A model generated the notes under the pieces. That model saw only the letters and a list, made by a program, of their open reading frames with translations, searched no databases and had not been told where the DNA came from. Positions 55,541 to 64,000 of a stretch of 64,000 nt of DNA are shown here, piece after piece. Location of the stretch: contig NC_058099.1 of assembly GCF_020171115.1 (NCBI RefSeq), positions 10,841,001-10,905,000 on the forward strand, written 5' to 3'. Numbering within the stretch: the first letter of the stretch is position 1; the number at the start of each line of letters is the position of its first letter. The stretch is from Neogale vison. Its lineage: Eukaryota; Chordata; Mammalia; Carnivora; Mustelidae. The position numbers were made by a program, and so were the translations under genes.

Positions 55541-57009
55541 GGTTTCTAAGCACCTTCGTTAGCCTTGAGAGTCTTCAGCCTTCTCCTCTCAGGCATAGGG
55601 ATCACCTTATGGTTTACTGTTCTTATAATCCTGCAGGTGCCAGAGGCTTCCAGAAGGTGTATAACTAAACTTGCTGTGTGAGTTAAGCTACTGTGGCAGC
55701 ATATAGGTTTTTTACCATCAGGTGAGATACTGGAGGTAGCAGTGCTGCTTGGATTACATAGTCCTAGGGTAGGGCCATGGCCCCACACAGCGGGTTCCAG
55801 AGCAGGTTTGTCCCTGCGAGGATGCGGAGCGAGAATGGCCTGATCAGTGCCCTGAGAGAGCCCTCCGTAGTCTGAGCTTGCGGCCTCCTGGGAATCCAGT
55901 TGTCCATCCCCACCCCCAGCTGCAGCTGGGAAGACCCAACCCTGACAAAGTCCCATTCCTGTTCTCCAGGATGAGTTGCTTGTTTGTTCAAAAATATCTG
56001 TGTGAGGGACGGTGCAAGCAAGTCTGAGAGAAACCCTAAGAAGACAATCTTTGCCAAACCTTTATCTCAGTGCTCCCTGAGCACGGACGAATTCGCTGAG
56101 AATCCTAGTTTAATCTGTCTTGAGGGAGCTTGAAATTACTGGAATTTCGACAGCGGTTAGCTTCAGAGGCACTGTAGGGTTTGGGTTGTTTTTCTCTCTG
56201 TCTTGGGTACCAGCCTTCTACTGCCCTCTTGATCATTCCCTTCTATGCACCCAACAGCCCAGATTTCCTGTGTGTCCTGTTTCTCAAGGCCTGGCCCCTT
56301 ACCTGGCTCCAGGGAGCCTGCCCTCACTTGTTGTTGGCATGGATGCGCAGTCCAGAGGCTGAGGAAACCTTGCTGATTTTCACCCAGGGGAGGGTTGTAT
56401 TTTTAAGACTATTGAAGAAATGCAAATTGAGGAGAGCTCTTGTAGCATTATTCCAAGCTAAGAATCCTTCTGTTATCTCCTATATATAAGGTTTTATTGG
56501 TTCAATTTCAACCAGTTTCAACCATTTCAACCAAATGGGGATGGGGCTTCATAGAATACAAGTTTTACGGTAATGGCAGGAGGGAGGAAACCCCTCTAGA
56601 CGATGAAGCGAAACCATGGGAGTAAAGTCATCCAGCCAAACGGAGAGGATGAAAGGAGGCTTTAAAATTCTCATTGTTATGTCAAGTGTATCAGTCTAGT
56701 TTAGAACAATTACTCAGTTACTGAGTTAATTGCTTCTTAATGGAAAATATATATTTCAATGTTCAGACTTCCTAAATCCTTAATTTAAAAAAGGCATATA
56801 TAGAATGGTATTTAAGTATTGGCTACTGCTGCTTAAATTTAGAATTTTACTTCATTGAAAGGGCTTTGTTTTGTTTTCTTTTATGAGAGTCTTAACTCTG
56901 TAGGATGGTTGGCCACAGGGAAAACCAGAAAGAAGTGCTTTCCTTAGGGCTATTTTCCTTTAAAGGATACTTGTAGCTATGGACATTTTACCAAAGCAGT
57001 GAGTTGTCT
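55541..57009. other. Unique, locally GC-richer DNA
   Basis: 55,550-56,400 is less AT-rich than the rest and has no recognised repeat. The minus-strand frame at 55546-55956 (136 codons) and overlapping frames on both strands are unrecognised. 'catcaggtgagatac' near 55720 resembles a splice donor, but there is no supported exon upstream. Confidence 0.4.
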
Positions 57010-57180
57010 GAGGATTTTTAGATCATAGAATGACAGAATTTTAGAGTCCAAAGAATTCTTTTAGTCAACACTTTCAGTTTATATTTGAGAGAATTTATAT
57101 TCAAAGACTTTTTATGATCACATAGTGGCAGAATCTAGGCCTGCTGATTCCCAATCTGATACTTTAATATTCATGCTAAA
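57010..57180 (-). mobile_element. Weak MIR-like or related old SINE
   Basis: 'cagaattttagagtccaaag', 'gatcacatagtggcagaatc' and 'taggcctgctgattcccaat' recall an old antisense tRNA-SINE of MIR type. Strong divergence. Confidence 0.4.
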
Positions 57181-58219
57181 TCTTATGTTGTAATGTTATT
57201 GTGACTGTCTAAAAGCCTACTGAAAAATGATTGCATGTAAAAAGTCAGATATTGTTCAGGTGTAGGAGACACAATGCTAAATAAAAGTGGTTCAACTACC
57301 GAGAAGGCTTGGACTAAGATAGGGAAGGTCAGCAAGTAGATGGAACATTGTCCAGTGTGATACAAGATGTGTGTCAGTCAAGGTCTAGTTGAAGAAGAGA
57401 GAGACCACTCCATCAGAAAAGGAGTGAGTACAGAGAATTCCGTCTTAGAGAATCATTGGAAAGAGTGGAGGAATATGCTTCAGGCTAAATCTCCAGGAAT
57501 GACTTTAAGAATCACTCTGCAGAAGTAGCACACCAAAAGATTGGCCACGGCTGCTGTGTCAGGAAGCTGAGGGATTCTGGAAGCTGCTATCCCAAGTGTC
57601 AGTCCCAGGTCATTCCTTTGACCACTTGGGCTTAGGAAGTCTCCATCAAATTTGATGCCTCCAGAGCCATCATGCCATTCCTACAAGTTCTGAATCAGAG
57701 AATTGGGTTCTTTGTGTTACCTCCTGGCTCTCTTCTTGGCGGTGCTCTGATTTCAGGCCTCACCAAGTGGATCTAATTGGCAGAACCAAAATCATACCCA
57801 AGATGAAGTTATTGGAATAATGTGCTTGAATAATGTGCTTGAATGCTGGGGTGCCTTGATTCTTGGGAGGAGTGCAGATGGTAGGGAGGTATGGGTCCTG
57901 GCCTTGGGAGCTGCATATTTTATTTATTAAGAAGACAAGCACTTACAGAAGTAACAGTCTAAGATAGTAAATGATTAGATGTGCAAGCAGGTGTTAATAA
58001 TTTGATGCTACCAAAACAGTAAATATTACAGAAGCTCAGAGGAAATCAGTCAATGTGGGCTAAAGTAGTCAGGGGTACGTTCCCGGAGAGGCAGATGGGG
58101 ACATTATATGCTGTTGTACGCCATTTAAATCAAATTTCTCAGGAACATATTTCTTTATTTACAGAGGTTTTTTTGGGGTGTGTGTGTGTGTGTGTGTGTG
58201 TATTTAAATTATGAGCCTT
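57181..58219. other. Unique DNA with (TG)n
   Basis: No gene. A tandem duplication 'aataatgtgcttg' occurs twice near 57816-57842. A (TG)12 repeat lies at 58179-58201. Confidence 0.5.
58179..58201. repeat. (TG)n microsatellite
   Basis: An uninterrupted TG run of about 24 bases after a short G run. Confidence 0.93.
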
Positions 58220-58670
58220 GTTTAAAAATGTGGAAGATTCAGGAAATAAGGAAAATCCCTATAATTTCACAACTGAGGCACTCATAGCTAGAAGTTTCAG
58301 TGGATTTCTATTTAGTGTTTTTTGAAAAACTTAAAAGTAATTGCTGTTACAGTGTGATAAATCTTTACATTTTGAGTTCATTCTTCCTAATGCAATGATG
58401 TTAGTATTTTCCCACGTTATTACAGACACAACCTAATTTTAATGGTCGCACAGGTGTTGGGTCACTTGAGCTTATTAATGCTCCTAGTTTTTGAAATGAA
58501 GTTTGAAACAAACATAAAAATAATTATATTTCCAATTATTTCCTTGGGACAGATTCTGAGAAGTGGAATTACTAAGATGTGGATTGTGGACATTCTTAGT
58601 GCTTTGGAAATGTATTGCCAAATTATTTGCTGGAAGGAGTGGTCGAATATATATGCTCCATTTCTTCCTT
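58220..58670 (-). mobile_element. Old antisense L1M5-like fragment
   Basis: 'ttccttgggacagattctga', 'gaagtggaattactaagatg' and 'gaaatgtattgccaaattat' fit an old antisense L1M ORF2 end. The part before 58500 is weak. Confidence 0.55.
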
Positions 58671-58674
58671 CATT

Positions 58675-61280
58675 CTTTTAGACTCATTCGGTACTTATGT
58701 GCTAGGCCCAGTTCCAGGTTGTAGGGATATAGTAGTGAACAAAATAGGCAAAAATCCCTGCCATCATAAAGCCATCTATACTAGTAGGAGAAAACAGATA
58801 ATAAGAGAGTGTATAGTATGGGTGATAAAATGTGCTAAGGAGAAAACACAGGAAAAGAGAATAAAGAATGGTGGGAATAGAGAAATTATAATTTTAAATA
58901 AGGTGACTGGGGAAGGCAGCACTAGAAAAGTAACTTGTGGATGAAGACAGCACATGCGTCATTGCTTGGTATTTATCCCGCAGAATGAACAGCAAGGGAA
59001 AGGGCCATGAAGTGGAAGCATGGCTTGCAGGTTTGAGGAACAGCAAGTAGACCCAGGTGGCTGGAATAGGGAGTCAGGGGGCCAGAGTAATAGGAAATGA
59101 AGTCAGAGAGTTGCTGGTAAAGTAGGACCTGACTTAAGTAACAGGATTACTCTGGCTACTGTTTTAAGAACAGTCTGTAGGGAATCAGAGGCAGAAACAG
59201 AGACACCTGTTAGGTGACTGTTGTAGTGGAAATGATGGTGACTTAGACCAGAGTGGTAGTGTGGAGAAGGAGAGAAATGGTCAGAACTTGAATTTATTTT
59301 GAAGATTTAGTTGACAGATTGGCTGACAGATTGGATCTGAAATGTGGGAGAAGGATCAGGAGATCAGTTTTGGACATTTTCAATTTGAGATGTCCGCTAG
59401 GCATCCAAGTGGAGATGTTGAGCAGACAATTAGATATAGGAGTCTGGAGTTGGAAGAAATAAATGTGAAGTGTATGTGAAATTTGTATTTGTATTTGAAG
59501 TGATGAGACTGAAAAAGGCCAGCAAAAGAGGACATCAAGAAAGAAAAGTGAAGTCCAAGAACAGGTCTGGGACCCTTGAATTGTACGAGGTCTGCAAGGA
59601 GCTTAAAGGGAAACAGTGAGTCAGGGGAATGGGACACTGTGGAAGCCACATAAACAGAGAAAGTGGAACCCATCCAGGATGTCAAATGGTACTTATAGGT
59701 CAAGTAGGATGAGGATTGAGGATAGATAATTGATGTTAGGAGTAAGAAGTGAGTTAGAGTGGTCATTAGTGCGTGACCAGTTTCACAGCGGTGGTGGGGT
59801 AGAAGCTGGATTGGCACGGGTTCAGGAGAGTGAAGAGAGGAACTGGTAAGGTGGGAACAGACATCCTTTTGAGGTACCTAGCTTTGAAGACAGCGAAAGA
59901 AATGGGGTGGCAGCTGTGGGGGGCTTGACCTTTTAAAGAAGATTTGCAGAAATAACAGTATGTTTGCATGCTGATGGGAAGACTCCAGTAGAGAGGTAAA
60001 ATTAATAACACGGGAGAATTGGTAGAAAAATGTCTTAGTTGGTGAGCAGGGATGGGCTCCTAGTCACAAGTGGAGGAAGAGCCTTTGCAAGGGGGCACAG
60101 GTAGTTCTTTATGGTGGTAGGATGAAGGCAGCATCTATGGGTCAGTGATAGTAAGTGGGTAGATGTAGTAGTGGAGGCTTGTGGGAGGACTCTTCTGATT
60201 GGTTTTCTCAGTGAAGGGGCAAATGAGTCAATTAGTGGCATTTGAGGTTGGAGAAGGTTTGAAGGGAGAGAGGAGAGTATGACATAGTCACCGAGGAGAA
60301 CAAGAGAGTGAACGAATTAAGGAAAATATGTTACAATTAGTCAAGCTCACTTACAGTAAGTAATCCAGATTTAAAGCTAGTATTTTAGTATTTTAAGCAC
60401 AGTAGGGTGATTTTCTCCACCTGGTACAGGAGTGTAGGTGGATCTCTGGATTTAACAAGGATGGTTGGACTTTTGCCAAGTGAGGTTGATAAAGTAAGAG
60501 AAGCACAAAGATGTTGAAGATGTATGGAAAAGAGTAGTTATACATAGAACTAAAGCTGGGCGAGGAGGATAGGGTGGACCTCAGGTGGATCAAGGACACT
60601 GAAAATGTTGATAATAGTGTTCCTGTGGGATTGAAGAATGAAGACAGAATATTGTAGGGCAGGACTAGAAGGGCAGGAGGTAAGTCATGGTTGGAGGCTG
60701 AGGTGTTTAAAACTCAGGGAGTTTCAGTTATTGGTAACTGTATAGAGTTTGGATGTGACCATGAGAATGAGTAGCTTGAGATTGGGTAGAAAACCTTGGC
60801 AGGGAGAAGGCCAAGGAACCAAGAATTCGGGATTTTGAAGGATTGGCTATGTGTAAACTTGAAATCGCTAAGATTGTGGTAGAAGTACTGGTAGAGTGAG
60901 GGGCAATACACCAGAATCCATGTGACTCAGGAATGAGGAATAACCCTAGGATTAGTAGATGACAGCATGGCAGAGTAGAAGTGGGGAGTGTAGATTGGTG
61001 AGCTCAGGTTAAAATCCGGGATGTTGGAAAATGAGGGAGAAAGGTCTGGAAGTGGAAACAAGGAGCAGAGGCTGCTTACCCTACCTCCAGACCAGTGGGA
61101 GGGATGGAGAGGAAACACTGACCATTTGAGAGGCCTACAGAGGAAGACAGCATTAGGTCAGAGGAAGAATGTAAGAATGAGAATCTCAATCTCTTAGAGA
61201 ATTGTGCTGATCACTGACCAGGAGTGCCAGAAGGCAAGTGAAGGAGTTTCAGCGAGTGTGCCAGTTTTGTTGTTCCTTTG
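58675..61280 (-). mobile_element. Long L2 LINE with RT region
   Basis: Antisense L2. It starts at the 3' terminus ('cttatgtgctaggcccagtt', 'caaaaatccctgccatcata'), then 'gactggggaaggcagcacta', 'ggaacagcaagtagacccag', 'ggattactctggctactgtt', 'gacttagaccagagtggtag', 'ctaggcatccaagtggagat', 'catccaggatgtcaaatggt', 'gataattgatgttaggagt' and 'aagactccagtagagaggta'. On the minus strand, broken frames at 59380-60011 show reverse-transcriptase-like order (a 'HPISF' start near 59920, 'FKY' near 59490), with a frameshift between them. The catalytic xxDD box is not seen and seems to lie in a small deletion. At ~2.6 kb it is long for L2 in a mammal; the 5' limit is uncertain. Confidence 0.78.
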
Positions 61281-61540
61281 CCAGCTATGCTTAAAATTCA
61301 CTGTACTTGTGATGGATGACATGGTTCTTTGTCTTTTTAATTTTTTAAACTGCTAGTGTAATTGAATGTTAATTCATAGAGGAATATACAATTGGCCACG
61401 TTTATAAATTGTGATGCCTAAGAACATGTTTTGGAAGGGTCTGATTTGGATGAGGGAAGAGGAGAAAGATGAGCAAAACATGTCAAGTTTTGTGGGAAAG
61501 TGGATTGATCAGCCTGGCTAGATTTGGGAATTCATTTTTT

Positions 61541-62229
61541 TAATGATTATTATGTTATGTTAGTCACCGTACAGTACATCATTAATTCTTGATGTAGTGT
61601 TCCATGATTTGTTGTTTGTGTAGAACACCCAGAGCTCCATGCAATATGTACCCCCCTTAATACCCATCGCTGGGCTAACACTTCCCTCCACTCCCCTCCC
61701 CTCTAAAACCCTCAGTTTGTTTCTTGGAGTCCATAGTCTCTCATGGTTCATCTTCCCTCCGATCCTGCCCCCCCTTCATTTTCCCCTTCTTTCTCCTAAT
61801 GTCCTCCTTGCTATTCCTTATGTTCCACAAACAAGTGAAACCATATGACAATTGACTTTCTCTGTTGGACTTATTTCACTTAGCTTAATCTCCTCCAGTC
61901 CCATCCATGTTGATGCAAAAGTTGGGTATGCATCCTTTCTGATGGCTGAGTACTATTCCATTGTGTATATCTTCTCTATCCATTCATCTGTTGAGGGACA
62001 TCTTGGCTCCTTCTACAGTTTGGCTATTGTGGACAAATGATGAGCATTTTTTTTTTCATATGTCTGTTAGCCATTTGAATGTCTTCTTTTGAGAAGTGTC
62101 TGTTCATGTCTTCTGCCCATTTTTTGACTTATTTGTTTTTTTTGTGTGTTGAGTTTGAGAAATTCTTTATAGATCTTGGATATCAGCCCTTTATCTGTAG
62201 TGTCATTTATTTGCAAATATCTTCTCCCA
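61541..62229 (-). mobile_element. L1 3' fragment with serially reused target
   Basis: Antisense carnivore L1 3' UTR ('ttagtcaccgtacagtacat', 'cctcagtttgtttcttggag', 'ccatagtctctcatggttca') followed by ORF2 ('tggctgagtactattccatt'). Near 62035 the order jumps to 'catatgtctgttagccattt', so some 300 bases or more of ORF2 are deleted. It is flanked by ttgggaattcatttttt at 61524-61540 and 62230-62246. Confidence 0.93.
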
Positions 62230-62246
62230 TTGGGAATTCATTTTTT

Positions 62247-62445
62247 TTTAATATTTTATTTATTTATTTATTTGACAGAGAGAAATCACAAGTAGACGGA
62301 GAGGCAGGCAGAGAGAGAGAGAGAGAGAGAGAGAAGTAGGCTCCCTGCTGAGCAGAGAGCCCGATGTGGGACTTGATCCCAGGACCCTGAGATCATGACC
62401 TGAGCCAAAGGCAGCAGCTTAATCCACTGAGCCACCCAGGCGCCC
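62247..62445 (-). mobile_element. CAN-SINE at a reused target (first)
   Basis: Complete, head 'gggcgcctgggtggctcagt' on the minus strand, with a long (GA)n at 62308-62333. It entered the L1's downstream target copy and duplicated gggaattcatttttt again (62231-62246 and 62446-62460). Confidence 0.95.
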
Positions 62446-62460
62446 GGGAATTCATTTTTT

Positions 62461-62653
62461 TTTTTTTTTAAGATTTTATTTATTTATTTGACAGAGAGAA
62501 ATCACAAGTAGACGGAGAGGCAGGCAGAGAGAGAGAGGGAAGCAGGCTTCCCGCCGAGCAGAGAGCCCGATGCGGTCCTCGATCCCAGGACCCTGAGATC
62601 ACGACCCGAGCCGAAGGCAGCGGCCCAACCCACTGAGCCACCCAGGCGCCCCC
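62461..62653 (-). mobile_element. CAN-SINE at a reused target (second)
   Basis: Complete, head 'gggggcgcctgggtggctca'. It uses the same site again, so gggaattcattttt also lies at 62654-62667. Many CpGs are retained ('cccgccgagca', 'gatcacgacccgagccgaag'), suggesting a young insertion. Confidence 0.96.
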
Positions 62654-62695
62654 GGGAATTCATTTTTAAGAAACAAATGAAATTGGGTAGTTTGG

Positions 62696-62882
62696 TATTT
62701 ATTTATTTATTTATTTTAAGATTTATTTGAGAAGAGAGAGCATGCATGTGTGCATGGTGAAGAGGGGCAAAGAGAAACTTTATCAGACTTCTGCATTGAG
62801 TGTAGAGCCCAATGCAGAGTTTGATCCCAGGACCCCAAGATCACAACCTGAGCCCAAACCAAAACACCTGGCAGCCCAGGTG
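62696..62882 (-). mobile_element. CAN-SINE, older copy
   Basis: Tail as (TTTA)n, 'tgttttggtttgggctcagg' near the head on the minus strand and a decayed head. It is older than the neighbours. Confidence 0.85.
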
Positions 62883-62919
62883 TTTTGGTCTTAATGGCCG
62901 GGCTAAGGTTTCTAGGTGG

Positions 62920-63735
62920 TTCTAGCTTTATTACATAAAGGTCTTGAAACATGTTAAAAGTAGTATAGGTCCTCAAAAAAATTAATCCTAGAATTGCCAT
63001 ATGATTCAGCAGTTCCCATTCTGGACATAAATCGTGAAGAAGTGAAAATAGGGACTTGCACAAATATTTGTACACTCATGTTCATGGCAGCAGCATTATT
63101 TTTAAAAAATATTTTATTTGTTTATTTGAGATAGCAAACAAGAGAGCAGGAACAGGAGAGCAAAGGGAGAGGAGAAGTAGGTCCCCGCTGAGCAGGGATC
63201 CCAACATGGGGCTGGATCCCAGGACCCTGGGATCATAACCTGAGTCAAAGGCAGACACTTACTCGACTGAGCCACCCGGGTGTCCCTCATAGCAGCATTA
63301 TTTATGATAGCCAAAGATGAAAGAAACTTAGGTGTCCATAGATGAATGGATAAATAAAATGTGGTATTCTTACAATGGAGTATTATTCAGCCTTAAAAAG
63401 GAGGGAAGTTCTGACACAGGCTACAACATGGATGAGCCTTGAAGACATTGTGCTGAGTGAAATAAGCCGGGCAGGCAGGACAGGTATTGCATGATTCCAT
63501 TCATATGAGGTACCTAGGGTAGTTAAATTCATAGAGACAGTAAATAGAATGGTGGTTGCCAAGGGCTATGGGGAAGGGAAAATTGGAAGTTATTTAATGG
63601 GTTCAGAGTTTTAGTTGGAGAAGTTTTAGAGATAGATATAGTGATGGTTGTATAATAATGTGAATGGACTTAGTGCCACTGAATTGTATATTTAAAAATG
63701 TTAAAATGGCAAATTTTATGTATATTTTACTCCCT
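62920..63735 (+). mobile_element. L1M ORF2 end and 3' UTR, split by a SINE
   Basis: Sense L1M: 'aattaatcctagaattgcca', 'tatgattcagcagttcccat', 'gtacactcatgttcatggca', then after the SINE 'tttatgatagccaaagatga', 'ggataaataaaatgtggtat', 'gagtgaaataagccgggcag', 'gaatggtggttgccaagggc' and 'attgtatatttaaaaatgtt'. Confidence 0.88.
63102..63290 (-). mobile_element. CAN-SINE with TSD, in L1M
   Basis: Minus-strand head 'gggacacccgggtggctcag'. agcagcattattt is present at 63089-63101 and 63291-63303. The L1M reading continues across it. Confidence 0.95.
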
Positions 63736-64000
63736 GCTCCCCCCAGCACCCTCCCAGTGGTATAGGGTATATAGGTATCATATAGGATACATGGTACAGA
63801 TATGGACTAGGCAGCAATGGCTTGTTTCCAGGGAAAGAGAGGCAGAATTTTGTTGACAAGAAAGTCTTCTGGTTGACAGGCATAGTATGTTTCCCTTGCT
63901 GGCGTGTCAGCTTTGTTTATACTGTATGTGGTAGTTTGGCCTTGGCATTGGGGTTCTCAGTATGGCTTGGAGGTGCTTGGGAAATACATTTTCTAAGTAG
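63736..64000. other. Unique DNA to window end
   Basis: A C-rich patch at 63740 and nothing recognisable after it. Confidence 0.5.

Noticed and set aside
55546..55956. 136-codon minus-strand frame as a gene
   Set aside because: No domain, no gene structure, and competing open frames on both strands in a GC-richer patch. Kept only as a low-level finding.
59380..59817. 145-codon minus-strand frame as a novel gene
   Set aside because: It lies wholly within the antisense L2 and corresponds to a shifted reading of its RT region.
1..64000. Candidate host genes from open frames of 60-145 codons
   Set aside because: Most are short, overlap on both strands, lie in low-complexity or repeat DNA, and have no recognised domain or exon structure. 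The two convincing translations are transposon proteins (L1 ORF2 end, L2 RT).
1..64000. CRISPR arrays, operons, prophage or other prokaryotic systems
   Set aside because: The SINE, LINE, MIR and L2 content is mammalian. No regularly spaced identical repeats with unique spacers exist; the only array (11.9-12.4 kb) is degenerate without spacers.

Overview
The window looks like 64 kb of nuclear DNA from a caniform carnivore. The main evidence is 32 copies or fragments of the tRNA-derived CAN-SINE (SINEC) family, with the cgcctgggtggctcag head, a central CT/GA-rich stretch and an AATAAA-containing A-tail. These occur alongside carnivore-type L1 3' ends. The SINE consensus (head followed by 'ttaagcc(g/t)ctgccttcggctcaggtc', and 'acaagtaggcagagaggcaggcaga' on the other strand) looks most like mustelids such as mink, ferret or otter. 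The lineage call is from memory of the family and was not checked by a search.

I found no host protein-coding gene, functional tRNA, other RNA gene or CpG island that I can support. The open reading frames are short. Those that can be recognised are translations of transposons: the end of L1 ORF2 at 12.5-12.9 kb, a decayed L2 reverse transcriptase at 59.4-60.2 kb, and many SINE translations. The window is either intergenic or, more interestingly, deep inside an intron. SINEs point to the minus strand 27 to 5 and most L1 pieces do too. This is the pattern expected if a host gene is transcribed on the plus strand, but no exon confirms it.

Layout. 0-8.7 kb is mostly unique, AT-rich DNA with a few MIR/L2 relics and one SINE. 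8.7-13.9 kb holds L2 pieces, an old L1M-like block ending in a degenerate ~58-bp tandem array, a young L1 insertion with a perfect 16-bp target duplication, and another L2. 15.4-23.3 kb is retroelement-rich: two abutting SINEs, L1M fragments, then a long antisense L1 that was split by an LTR-like element, which was itself entered by an L1 and two SINEs. 23.3-31.2 kb is mainly unique sequence with five or six MIRs. 31.2-37.6 kb is a broken antisense L1M series with a SINE-in-SINE nest at 35.9 kb. 37.6-50.4 kb alternates unique DNA with SINEs, a long L2, old L1 pieces and three dinucleotide repeats; 48.15-50.4 kb is a repeat-poor, AT-rich island. 50.4-53.8 kb is old L1 with another SINE-in-SINE nest. 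53.8-58.2 kb is mixed unique DNA with two plus-strand SINEs and MIRs. 58.2-61.3 kb contains an unusually long antisense L2. 61.5-63.7 kb shows three successive retrotransposon insertions into one target, leaving four copies of the target sequence, followed by an L1 interrupted by a SINE.

No new gene system is visible. The notable features are the insertion histories recorded by target-site duplications, the strand bias, the long L2 and a few weak exon or ORF candidates.
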